A stretch of 64,000 nt of DNA from Anagrus nilaparvatae (lineage: Eukaryota > Arthropoda > Insecta > Hymenoptera > Mymaridae). Each line of letters opens with the position of its first letter. The first letter of the stretch is position 1. The DNA lies in assembly GCA_022575985.1 (NCBI GenBank), contig JAKSXM010000137.1, forward strand, positions 23,764,001-23,828,000, read 5' to 3'. This document shows positions 1 through 11,533 of this stretch, piece after piece. The notes under the pieces are model-generated. The model saw only the letters and a program-made list of their open reading frames with translations, had not been told where the DNA came from and did no database searches. Made by a program: the position numbers and the translations under genes.

Positions 1-470
1 AATAGGCTTATTAAAACCTGAAATGGTCTAACTCCTACAATTAGAAATAATTTGTACAATGGTTTGTTTCAATATATAATCAAAAATTTTATGGTAAAAT
101 TGTATTAAGTTTTAGTTACTAAAATTAATCGTCATACGTCAATCGTCATAGTAAATACTAAATTTATTATATAGTTTTACTAAATTTATAAAGGGCTTTT
201 TGCCTGCTTTTTATTGAACAATAATTTAAGTTAAATTAAAGAAAAATATAAAATATACCAAATCTATTGATCAATAGGGCTAAGAAATTTAACACATATA
301 TTGATTACACAAATTTTTTTTCTTGTGATATTTCTTTAAGGGTTGGTATGTAACTTGTTATAAATAAAAAAATATTTACATAATTATGTTTAATTTTAAC
401 ATTTGTTTCGTCCAATTTTATTTAATTTTCATAGTCTCTTATATTAAAAATGATTTTTGTAATCTAAAGA
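1..470. other. Non-coding AT-rich left edge with a dispersed repeat end
   Basis: I see no coding sequence. Positions 264-290 hold a motif (CTATTGATCAATAGGGCTAA and following) that recurs as both ends of an inverted-repeat element in the TMEM230 intron (24192-24720). It is probably one terminus of the same family, with the rest degraded or outside the window. Confidence 0.5.
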
Positions 471-2422
471 TCACACCGTGCTTGAACGTACCGGAAAGTT
501 GACCTAAAATGACGACAAAATCGGCTTGGGCAGACTTTTAATATATATTTTTTTACCTCAATTCCTTCCTACTAGAAAATCCGAGCTGCTCGTCTGCCCG
601 ACTTTCATGGGACCTATAATTGCGTATTTTAAGTTTTCTTAAATTAATGACTTAAATTGCCGCCAAAATTTTATTTCTTCATAAAAATAACTTCTTTAGG
701 TCTCGAAAATTTTTTAAAAGCCTCACGCTTCCAACAATTTCTTACTCGTCTCTTTTCATTGATCTGTTTTCAAAATATGATAATTTAAAGTCAGAGTCCC
801 AATTTCAGAATTTTAAAAAAAAGTCATTTTTATCATTATCTTTGAAAAACTATATCTCAGAAACTATTCAATGAAAAGAGACGAGTAAAAATTTTTTAAA
901 AAATTTAAGCTTATAGAAAATTTTTGAGACCTATAAAACAAATTTCCATGAACAATTACAATTTTAGCAAGAATTTAAAAATTGGTCATTTTAGGCTAAA
1001 AATGGGCCTTTAGTTTATTTACTATAACGATGAAAGAATTGGTGTTATAAAATTGCGGTTTACGGGGCTTGAAAAGTTACACTTACACCGAAAAAATAAA
1101 ACTAACCAGAAGTTTTTTTGCCGTTGAACCAATTAAAGCCCCTGTGTAATAACTAATAATGGTCTACTTGCAATGACTTCAAATATTAGAATAAGTTTTC
1201 CATAAATAAAATATTAATTTATTGTAATATATAATTTCATTTAGAAAAAATTTATTATTATTAATATAGTAAAAATTTTATTTGCCTTTGATTATATATA
1301 AAATAATTTCGTCTTTACAAATAATAGTAATTTTTAATTTTATTAACAAAAAAATAGTACATTTTATTTTATCTTTTATTAATTTTATTATTCACTAAAC
1401 TTGTAAGATTTTTGTGCAGTTTATAATGGTTTATACCTATACATATGTTTTGTAAAAGTTTTTTTATTTTTTTTAAAATATATTTAATATAGAAAAAGTA
1501 TTAGACGCTTCAATTATTTTACATAATATTTTTCAATGGGTACTAAAATACTTTAAATTATTACTATTTTTTATAAAGACAAATTTATTTTATATATAAT
1601 CAAAAATGCAAATAAAATTTTTATTGTATTAATAATAATAAATTTTTTCTAAATGAAATTATATATTACAATAAATTAATATTTTATTTATGGAAAACTT
1701 ATTCTAATATTTGAAGTCATTGCAAGTAGACCATTATTAGTTATTACACAGGGGCTTTAATTGGTTCAACGGCAAAAAAACTTCTGGTTAGTTTTATTTT
1801 TTTGGTGTAAGTGTAACTTTTCAAGCCCCGTAAACCGTAATTTTATAACACTAATTCTTTCATAGTTATAGTAAATAAACTAAAGGCCCATTTTTAGCCT
1901 AAAATGACCAATTTTTAAATTCTTGCTAAAATTGTAATTGTTCATGGAAATTTGTTTTATAGGTCTCAAAAATTTTCTATAAGCTTAAATTTTTTAAAAA
2001 ATTTTTACTCGTCTCTTTTTATTGAATAGTTTCCGAGATATAGTTTTTCAAAGATAATGATAAAAATGACTTTTTTTAAAAATTCTTAAATTGGGACTCT
2101 GACTTTAAATTATCATATTTTGAAAACAGATCAATAAAAAGAGACGAGTAAGAAATTGTTGGAAGCGTGAGGCTTGTAAAAAATTTTCGAGACCTATAGA
2201 AGTTATTTTTATGAAGAAATAAAATTTTGGCGGCAATTTATGTCATTAATTTAAAAAAACTTAAAATACGCAATTATAGGTCCCATGAAAGTCGGGCAGA
2301 CGAGCAGCTCGGATTTTCTAGTAGGAAGGAATTGACGTAAAAAAATATATATTAAAAGTCTGCCCAAGCCGATTTTGTCGTCATTTTAGGTCAACTTTCC
2401 GGTACGTTCAAGCACGGTGTGA
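471..2422. mobile_element. 2-kb foldback palindrome (non-autonomous foldback/MITE)
   Basis: The two halves are reverse complements over roughly 850-870 bases each: the left arm runs from 471 to about 1340 and the right arm from about 1555 to 2422. Only scattered mismatches are visible by eye, so the insertion looks young. The tips read TCACACCGTGCTTGAACG and its complement. A possible 3-bp target duplication AGA lies at 468-470 and 2423-2425. Each arm contains a smaller inverted repeat around the phrase ACTCGTCTCTTTT (about 744 and 875 on the left). There is no transposase reading frame. It lies about 120 bases beyond the last Chip exon. Confidence 0.85.
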
Positions 2423-2540
2423 AGAGGCATCAGGACTTGTTGAGAAGCATCACAAGAATAAAAATTGTATGCGGCCCTTGTCCATAAATAAAGAATGCAG
2501 CAAATCGCAGTTTATTAAATATTTTCAAAATAATTTTAAA

Positions 2541-4871
2541 TTAACTTACTTGTACCACTTGGTTTGCAGGTCCTGGCTGTGGCGGTCCTGGCCCACCTCG
2601 ATCGGGAGGAGGCCAGGCATTAGGAGGTTGTTGTTCCGAATGGAACTGATGAGCCTGTGCAACTGTGGGGTCGTGACCGTGTGGGTCGAGACTATTAGAA
2701 GCATCATACTGCGTATTTTCCAGCCTTGTTATCAGCCTTTCATCTTCGTCACCGAACTCACCACCCATTAGAGAAGGTTCGCCAACAACCATAACATCCT
2801 GCGCAGCCACAAACTTGAATTTTTTCATTGAGCGAATTTTGGTTCGTAATAATCAATATACATACCTGTGTAGTTAAGGAGAAACTGGGTCCAGGTGATC
2901 TTTTTTTGGGCACCGGCGGCGTATTGTTTCCTGGTCCAGACGCGCTCCCTTTTCTCTTCCTACGCTTACTGGCTGGCCTTTGAGATTCTAAAAAAAAAAA
3001 AAATAATTCAACATTATTTTTTAGAGCCATTTTATATTGGCAACTTAGTTTCACCACTACTACCTCGCTTACCCGGCGGGGCAACCATCCTCTGCCATTT
3101 CTGAAAAAGTGTCGTTTTGAGACAGTCTCGTGGTGAGAGAGCATAAGCTTTGTGCCTCGACATAAGCTCTTGCATGGGCTCTAGAATAACACAGAGCCTG
3201 AGGTAGTTTAATGTAGAATTGGTTATCCCTTGTCTAGTTATGTTCTTTGAGAGCTGCTCAAGTGCCGTTGGATCTTGCTGGGCCGTATGCATGCCCACTA
3301 CCGCTTTTGGAACAAGCTCCCGGTGTGTGCGGACTTGCATATGCCAAGACTTTATCCTCATCAGGTCGTCGAAAGTGAACTCGAGAATCAACCTGCCTTC
3401 AGTGCAAACTTTTGTGAAAGTTGGTTTTCCATGATGGGTGACCATTACACAGTTTTCACAGTCCAGCGTGATACTCGTATTATGGAACGACTCCTTTGGA
3501 TGTTTGATATTATAGTAGAGTTCTGTTACTCCCCCTTCAAATATCGAGCGAAAGTACCTGGGAATTAGAGTTCTGCCGATCGCTGCAAGTAAAGAAAATC
3601 AAGTGATTACTCTTACTATTCAACCGATTTAGACGAAATCGTCTAACTTACTGTATCGTTTGAGGCCGTCCTCTAAGCAGAATGTTAGCGTTAGTGTTGC
3701 ATCGTCCTCAAAAAATTCGTTAGCAAACGCATCCCACCACAGATTGTCGCTTTCCTTGAAAAACAAAAAAAAATTATTTTAAACTTTTTGATTAATGCCG
3801 TTTGCGTTTTTAAGTTAATAATTTGCTGAATTGAATGAAAATTCGAAAGTTTTTCCGTCTCTACACCAGACAAGATTATCCTTTTTTAAAATTACATTTC
3901 TATAAATTTTAATTGGGAACATAATCATAAAATAAAATTATATCGTCTGGTGTAGAAAGGGCCATAGAAAAAAGAATGCACTTTTAGGCCCAGAAATAAA
4001 CTGGATCAATTTGGTTTCAACTTCTTTATAATCATAAATTAGATAAATGAAAAAAGGGAAAAAAAGGAAAAAAAAAGAAAAAAAAAAAAGGGATTTTGGT
4101 TGCTGTACCACTGTTGGGTTGTCAGGAGAAAACAAGGGGGTGGTATATACTAATATACCAGTGTATATGCTAATGCAAAAGTATTGTCATAGCATTTTAT
4201 ATATTAAAAATACGAATGAAATTATTTAAAAATTCAAAGATAAATAAAAAAGAAAAATAATCGGCTGAAAAAATAGAAAAAAATATTTTCCAATTGAACA
4301 TCAAATTTGGTAAATTTTGGATGTCCCGTTTTTAAGTGGTAATACTTATTGCATTTATCTCTTGTTGGTTTATCGAGGACAAAACTTTTGCCAGAGGGAA
4401 TGAGGAGTCATTTTATTATCCGCGCAACATATAGAAAAGGTTCTCAACCTTATCACTTAATGTATATTAGTCTGGAAAGCAAAGTTTTTGCCTAGCTTAA
4501 GACCAATTTCAGCAAATTTTAGTTATTCAGAAATCAACTTACTTCTGTTCTCTGTTGCAATCTTTTGTTTAATTCATAAAATCTGTAATCTGGTTGTCCA
4601 TAATACGGAGTGTGCCTCCTAAAAAAAAAAAAATCAGGATATTATTATTTGCATTTGCGCTTGCGCGACAATACACGTGCAAAGCAGTGAAGCACGTGTA
4701 CAAAGTACCTAAATGGTGAACAATAAAATGGTTCGTTGATAAGGTGACGAGCTGCTGGAGGCGGCAATGGCCCATTAGCCATGTTGTTCAGTTGGCTTAA
4801 TGGGCCCAAAATTGGGCTGACCGACCTTACAGGCATAACGGCCGTTGCCGCCCCCGGCGTTTCCCCGTAAA
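2541..4871 (-). CDS. Chip: LIM domain-binding protein Chip/Ldb, conserved core and C-terminus
   Basis: This is a nuclear cofactor that dimerises and binds LIM-homeodomain and LMO proteins to bridge enhancers and promoters. Exons read on the minus strand: 4871-4709, 4618-4543, 3754-3652, 3582-3073, 2987-2866, 2798-2541; phases agree at every junction. Starting at the ATG at 4836 gives about 398 residues. Visible family blocks, in order, are RHTPYYGQPDYR, DNLWWDAFANEFFEDDA, the dimerisation core (LSKNITRQGITNSTLNYLRL, FQKWQRMVAPP), a basic nuclear signal (KRRKRK) and the LIM interaction domain (DVMVVGEPSLMGGEFGDEDE). The C-terminus is uncertain: the frame stops at 2541-2543, but that stop lies inside a strong donor site (GTAAGT, 2549-2544), so a further exon left of the window is possible. 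Identification is secure; symbol follows the fly gene. Confidence 0.93.
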
Positions 4872-6180
4872 CTAGATTTATTGCCAGATCAGTCTTTTAA
4901 AATTCCAAGTAACATTCAAAACATTCAAAAATCAAAATCAAAACAATGGATAACATGCGTGAGTACTCAGTGAGTTCGTTTGTTACACTGATGCATCGCG
5001 ATCCAAAGTATTATATTCACGCAAGGCAACTGCAGTTGCGCCACCTCAATATTACTCTGCTATATGCAGTCGACTTTTATTTTTATTTTTTTCACTCAAG
5101 TTCAAAAACTCGGAAAAATATGACTGAATAAAATGTCTAGTTTTTTTATTTTTCTATGAAACGTGTGAGAAAAATTGACTCTTTGCTAAAAAAACAACTG
5201 TTCATTTTCTCTGCAAGTTAAACTTTTGATTCTCTACTTTTACACAGGTACATGGGCTACATGAGGTACTTTAATTCATATACAGAACTTGAATGTTGGA
5301 GGAAATTAATACTGGTTTAAAAATTTTCTAATTAACTTCTATTGGAATTTAAATATTTAAAAGCTCTATTAGAACACAATTATTGTAAAAGTTTTGTTTT
5401 TAAAAGATTTTCGCTAACTAAAACTAAAACTGCAAGGGTGAATCTATCGATGATCGTCTAATACTTCGAAATTAAGCAATTCTAATCTAAGATATTTCGA
5501 GTTCTTTATAAATTATAGGTACTTGTATTAATTTATAAAAATGTTTAGATTTATACCGAATTTTATTGTCAAAACAAAAATCACAAAAATTTTATCTGAT
5601 TTTCTTAAAAAACTTTACCAACAAATAATCAACAAAGAGAACCGTGTGGTGGCTATCTAAAGTTGCGAAACTTTATACAAATAAAATTATAACGGAGCAC
5701 CTCAACTTAAAAGTTCGTTCTCGTTTTATCTACATTGAACGACAAACTATACTTTATTTTTATCATTTTAAATTTTAAATTAAAAAAATTAAAATCTAGG
5801 TTTTGAGAACCTGGATTTTCCCTGCGTTATTCTAACCTGATTCTGCTACATACCATTTTAAATAAAGATTTTATTCTATTTCGAGTTTTTTGTTAAAGAC
5901 TTTAGAGACTTGGAGTCTTGAAAGATTTTAAGCATTTTTTAAAGAGTTCTCTGTACAAGCGAAATAGTATAGATATTAACGGTAATTATAGGTAACATTT
6001 AGGTCATTAATTATTAAAATTCAATTTTATCTTCCAAAAGACCAATGTTTGATTTTTTTTTTAGAGGGCTGGATGCCAGTCATTTTTTTAGGTATCAACC
6101 ATCAAGACAAATTTAAATTTAAATTATTAAAATTAAAAAAGAAAATTGCTAAATTAATTAGCATAGAATGAAAAATAAAA

Positions 6181-6775
6181 AATGTGCATGTGCTTTTTCT
6201 AGATCCAAAAAATTTTTCCTTTCCCTCAAAAAATAAAATAAAATTGTAATCTCCTTTTTTTTTGTTTTTTTTTTTTTTTTTGTTAGAAAGCACTACATCT
6301 ATTCTTTAATTTTTAATTGAGAAGGAAAAATTTTTCAGATCTAGGAAAAGCACAGGCACATTTATCACCGAGCGGAGAGGGGGGTTATATAGTTACTGGT
6401 CACCATCAGATTTAGTCTCCTATAGATTTTTTGGGTCGCTGATCAAGAGTTTTGGGGTCCTGTCTACTAAAAATCGACGCTTCGCCCTTAAATTAGAAAA
6501 AACTACCTCTAAAAGGAGCATTTTTCATAAGTTTAACGTTTTTGAAAATTTAAGGGTGACAATTTTCAGTAGACAGTCCCCCGAAATTCGTGATCAACGA
6601 CCCAAAAAACCCATGAGGGCCAAATCTAGACCCTGAAAGCGCAATAATAGCAAAAATAACTCTTTTGGACTAAGTTCAAAATTTTCTTAATCAGGACCCC
6701 GAAATTTATGATAACCAATCCACAAAACCTGTAGTAAATAAAACCTGGTGGTGGCCAGTAACTACAACCAAAACC
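6181..6775. repeat. Nested inverted-repeat cluster
   Basis: One inverted pair lies at about 6181-6228 and 6318-6364. A second unit at about 6384-6475 (containing TTTTGGGTCGCTGATCAAGA) recurs twice in the opposite orientation, at about 6562-6640 and 6692-6770. The copies are clearly diverged. It looks like an old foldback element or several nested insertions. No reading frame is present. Confidence 0.65.
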
Positions 6776-6843
6776 GTGATTTGACTGTAGTATATAGGGA
6801 ACAATTGTTTAAGCCTTTCATTTATTGAAAATTTTTTCGTTAA

Positions 6844-7272
6844 GGTATTAGGATAGTGATACGCCATTTTGTTGGTATTTTTTTCGATTTCTGAATTATC
6901 GGCGCTACATACATATGTAAAATCGTATATGTATTAGTATAATACTAGGTTATTTACATACTTTTTATTTAATTATTTAATAATTATGCAACGAAACAAG
7001 TAAAACAAATTGGAAATATAATCTTTGAGCTTTTATTTACCATATATTTAAGTTTCATTAATCTGTGTAATCGCAATCATACTTTTCACAAGCTCCAAAG
7101 ATGATTTTCCATAAGAGCAATGTTAAACTACCTACACTTTTTTCTTGATTAAATAATAATTAGGCAACCAAAGTTGTAAAAGAAAGTTTATTTCATTTTT
7201 TAAAAACATTATCTTTATATTTTATAAGTTTCATTCAATTCTGTTATCAAAAATTTTCACTATCCTAATACC
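6844..7272. mobile_element. TTAA-flanked MITE (piggyBac-like)
   Basis: A 16-bp terminal inverted repeat, GGTATTAGGATAGTGA, occurs at both ends. TTAA lies directly outside on each side (6840-6843 and 7273-7276). A TTAA duplication is the known signature of piggyBac-superfamily insertion. The 429-bp interior has no coding sequence, so it would be a non-autonomous copy. Confidence 0.7.
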
Positions 7273-7700
7273 TTAAACTTCTGCTCTTGCATTAATGGGT
7301 TAATACCATTTATGAGCATCTATTGACCCTATTTTTTACATGCGCATTTTTTCTATGCATTTCATAAGTTAATAAAATCTCATAATTATGACTAAATGTA
7401 AATTTTTAGAGTGACTGATTTCATATTTTTTTTAGGCCCGAACCTCAAAAAGTTAATCCTAAAACCAAAAATGCGCATTCAAATTGGCTGTGAATAACGG
7501 TTTTTTAGTACTATTAGAGTTATTTACATAAATGCAATATTATTTATGAGAATTGATTAAGCATATTATATTTTATAAAATGAAAATGGGCCAAATAGGG
7601 CCATAAATGTGTTAAAATAACATACAAAAAATTCTGTATTTTTTCATTGTGAAGGGGTGAAAGGGCCTGCCGACATACCGGTATTTAAAAACTGTAACTC

Positions 7701-7798
7701 GTTGGTTGTGACGCATTTCACTGTCAATTGGTAATAAGGTCGCTGTCAACGTCTACTGATCAAAAGGGGTCCAGGGTTCAATTCTCGGAGGAAGTCAG
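7701..7798 (+). repeat. tRNA-like segment (degenerate tRNA or SINE head)
   Basis: A B-box-like sequence GGTTCAATTC (7775-7784) sits in a partly paired arm resembling a T-psi-C stem-loop. An upstream stretch (CAATTGGTAATAAGG) resembles a D-arm. I could not fold a convincing acceptor stem or a normal anticodon arm, so a functional tRNA is unlikely. Confidence 0.3.
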
Positions 7799-10675
7799 TT
7801 TTTTTATTTGATTATAAACTTAAAAAAAATAAATTAATTTCAAGAATGTAATAATAATTAATAAAAATAGATATTTACCTATATAAAAAAAAAAATGAAA
7901 AATAATTAATAAATATACATATTATAACAACACATCAGCCGTGAGATTTAAATATTTGAAATAATTTCAATCTCATTATTGAATTTATGATTGCTTCAAT
8001 GGTGCCGGTTTTACAGTGTATGGCATTTCAAACCATAGGGCCAGAATTTTTCTAAACTGCATATTTTTCCACATTTGCCCCTCAAAATATTTGTTCATAT
8101 GTATTAAAAGTTTGCACTAAAATTTTACCCTCCCCCCTCCATGGGGCATTATAAAAATCAACTTTTTATGAAAATGCTTTCCCTTGGAGATTTGATGGGT
8201 AAAAAATTTCTATTTTCATTTCTTAAAATTCGTGTTCTGGATTAGTTTTTTTGCTATAACTCAAAAGGTACTTGACTTAGAGAAAAGTTTAAAGGCTTAA
8301 ATGAAAGGTCAATAAAAAATAGATCATTTTTTAATTTTTTTATTTTTGTTGACCCTTCCTAAAGTCTATTTAGCCCGTAATAGGTGGCGCTGTACCTGAC
8401 AACACACCAATAATAAGTCTTTTTCCGGAATTATCTCACAAGCAGTAAATTTTAGGTAAATATTTTTTCTTTTCCATTTTTATAAAACTTAAAATTATCT
8501 GAATTTGAGACCAATCAGAGGTCTGTAGCACTAATAGTAACAAAATTCTGACCAAATAAAAAAATTTCTTTTTTTTAATTTTAAAAAGAGTGGTCCTGGG
8601 GGGGGGGGGGGCTTAGATAGCAAAACCCAAATAGGAGTCAATTAATCATGTATTCCTTATTATTTCCAAAAATTTTGGCTTCATTAGATGACATACTTTA
8701 TGATCTACAGCATTGTAATGCTCCAAAAATTTTCTATTCCTTAGAAAAATTTTTCATCAAATTTTTTGTTTTTAATTTTAACGTAATTAACGTTTGAGAT
8801 ACCACACTGTTGGCTATTCCTGACGGGCCATTTAAGAAATAATTAAAGCTTGTATAAATTTATAGATAAAAAATAACGTTTTGAGCTTTTTAAAATGTAC
8901 CAAGAAAATTAAAAAATTTCTTATTTCCGAAAAATATTTTTCATTGGCATTATGAGCGCCTTTGATTCAAATGTTTCTTTTGAAATTATTACTGAAAGGG
9001 TTTACCCTAAACTATACCATATTATATAATATAATAACATCTTCACTTTCTCAATAAACAGTAAGTTAAAATTTAGCAATGCGAAAACTATTATTAATGA
9101 TGAATAATATAAGTAAAAAATTTTTTTCTCTAAAATTTTAGGTAACCACGAAAGTTTTCTTAGTTTATCGACGGCTGGGCTAGTCGGTTATGCAGTTCCA
9201 AGGTAAGATCTTTTTCGCTAACTTTGTCTTGCATAAAAATCGAAATTTGCAATGAGAATCACTGTCATGCTCCTGAGCATGGGGTGGAGTTCTTTGACCA
9301 GGGTAGCTTTTGATCAATATCTTCACCCCACCCCCATATATTCCTCATTCTCCTACTCTTTACCTTTCTCTTTTACGTGAAAAAAAGCATCATCTAGCAG
9401 ACCCAAGCAGACCTCTTTATCACTAATAATGAAAATAAAAAGAAAATAGTTTTAGCACGCTTGTAGCTTCTTATAGGGAAGAAAAAATTTTTACATTTGA
9501 CCTAAAATTATTAAAGCTAGGGGTAAACTTGTCATTACGTTATCGAAGCTCAGGCTCCACGGTTGCTACTCACAATTCCAGTTTTCTCCCCACTATCGCG
9601 CTACAGAACCTGTTTTAAACCTCTCCCTTTAATTTTTCTGTCCTTATTCCCTGCGAACTCAAAATTTTCTGACAAAAAAATATAGCAACTTTCGTAGTAA
9701 AATTATTAAAAAATGCGATGTTTTTGATTTTTAAATTTTTACTACTTGTAATTAGAAATGCTTTATAATCATTTAAGAATTTTATAGAAAAACGTATAAT
9801 TTTGTTTAATATTTTTCCTAGACTTAATTGAAATTAAAATTTTATATAAAGATATAGGAAGATATAAAAAATTAAATTTTTAAATTTTCATTTGTTTTTA
9901 CTGCAAGGATCGACAGTACATTAATTGCAGGAAGAAGTAATCGTTATAGAAAATAAGAATACAAGGTGTCTCTTTTTTATCCTCCGACGATTCCTCCTCC
10001 TTGTCCCCTCTATTACCGTATTCTCTCTGCTTCTTCAGGATAAAAAAAAACGGATTCGAAAGTGGCTCTCAACACATTTCATATCTAATCAACAATTCTA
10101 TCATTTGAATAAAAATTTTTGTTTTTTCAACACAGTACTTTTTAAAAATATAATTTTTTATTAAAACGATTAAAATTTTGTCAATATAATTGAAATAGTT
10201 TAAAACATTGCCTATACCTGCATCTGTATAATTGAATAATAATAAATAAAAATTATGAGAACCGCCTTTACTTCTCTGCCCCTTGTCTGGCTCTCTCTTT
10301 TTTGTTCCCCTCCATGGGGTGAATGCAATGGTTTTACAAAGAAATTCAAAGAGGGGATTTTATAGTATACACATTACGCGGGTACAAACCTCGATAAAAG
10401 TTACACTATATACCTCCACCCCCTACCACCTCGTACAATCCGATCAAAAACTCTTTATATTTTTATGAATGTTACTGAATGTTACTTTCAAGAAATTCGA
10501 CATGTATGATTCTCACACATTTTAAAAAAATAACAAAAATCCTTATAATAATATTCACTTCTTTCTTTATTATAATTAAAATTCAAAATATTATTTTATT
10601 ATAAAGAAATTTTAAAATTCAGAAAATAATAATTTTTTACCAAAAGAAACTTAATAATGCTAAGCCTTAACTTAC

Positions 10676-11533
10676 CCTTGATCTATCCTATCCACTGGAC
10701 CTCCATGACCCATCATTGCTGGATGTCCTGGTCCCATTGGCCCGCCCATCGGGTGGCCTCCATGGACAAATGGCCCTCCTGGTGGCATACCGTATTGTGG
10801 ATTGCCAAATGGTGGCCCAGGTGAGGGGAAATGTGGATTTCCCGGTCCTGGGGGAACAAATGGGGGACCAGAAGAACCTGGTCTTCCAACAAATTGACCA
10901 GGGCCCCCAGAAGGTGATCCAAATGGGCTTGGTCCATTGTAAGGTGGGCCTGCATTGTTTGGTGGAGGTGGAAACGCAGTAGCATTAGGTGGCGGTCCTG
11001 GACCAGGTGTGGATGAACCGCTTGGTGCAGGAGAAGCTGTATACTGTGGCGTTCCTGATCCTGGAGGAGGACCTTGGTAAGAAGGAGCTCCAGCAGGACT
11101 TCCTGCATTTACTGGAAAGGGACTTGGACCTTGATAGCCTCCGGCATTACTGGGTGGACCACCAGTACTGTTATATGGACCCGAATTTGGTCCCCCTCCT
11201 TGAGAATTGGGAGTAAATGGAGAGGCTTCTGAGGTTTGCGATGGGCCTTTCCATGAGGCCGGAGTGCCTGGGTCCTCCAGAGTGCCAACTGCCAGTGGTG
11301 TATTTAAACGAGTACAACCTATAAACCATTAATAATTTCAGCAAATTCATTCATGAAAACTTAGTATTAACTTATTATTAACTTCAAAATTAAAAGCAAT
11401 TTTGTAGTTTTCTTTTTTTATTTTTATTCATTTTCAAACTTTATGATAATTTTATAGGATTTGATTAATTCAATTAACTATTGTTTGTTGAAATAAACTG
11501 TAAATTACCATTATTTGTTCCATTGGCCTTCAT
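10676..11533 (-). CDS. Pro/Gly-rich 5' coding exons, probably the Chip N-terminus
   Basis: A short first exon (11533-11509, beginning MKANGTNN) splices in phase 1 to a 643-base exon (11318-10676) that is open throughout. That exon encodes a low-complexity sequence rich in Pro, Gly, Ser and Asn, ending GHGGPVDRIDQ before a GTAAGT donor. No domain is visible. The next recognisable exons downstream on this strand are those of Chip, and insect Chip proteins have a Pro/Gly-rich N-terminal extension, so I infer one gene. The fit is incomplete: this exon ends in phase 2 whereas the Chip exon at 4871 needs an incoming phase of 1. At least one intermediate exon is therefore missing from the model, or the two belong to different transcripts. 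Confidence 0.55.

Larger units (their letters stand above)
4872..10675. other. Long presumed Chip intron with repeat debris
   Basis: No convincing exon was found, although phase arithmetic suggests one may exist. Contents seen: nested inverted repeats (6181-6775), a TTAA-flanked MITE (6844-7272), a tRNA-like segment (7701-7798) and a run of twelve G at about 8599-8610. The rest is AT-rich sequence without recognisable features. Confidence 0.6.

Noticed and set aside
8599..8610. Run of twelve G as a quadruplex candidate
   Set aside because: A single homopolymer run without other G tracts nearby does not support a stable intramolecular quadruplex.
10716..11216. Plus-strand frames opposite the Pro/Gly-rich exon
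   Set aside because: Repetitive CC/GG-rich codons keep several frames open. The minus frame has an ATG exon, matched phases and proper donor and acceptor.
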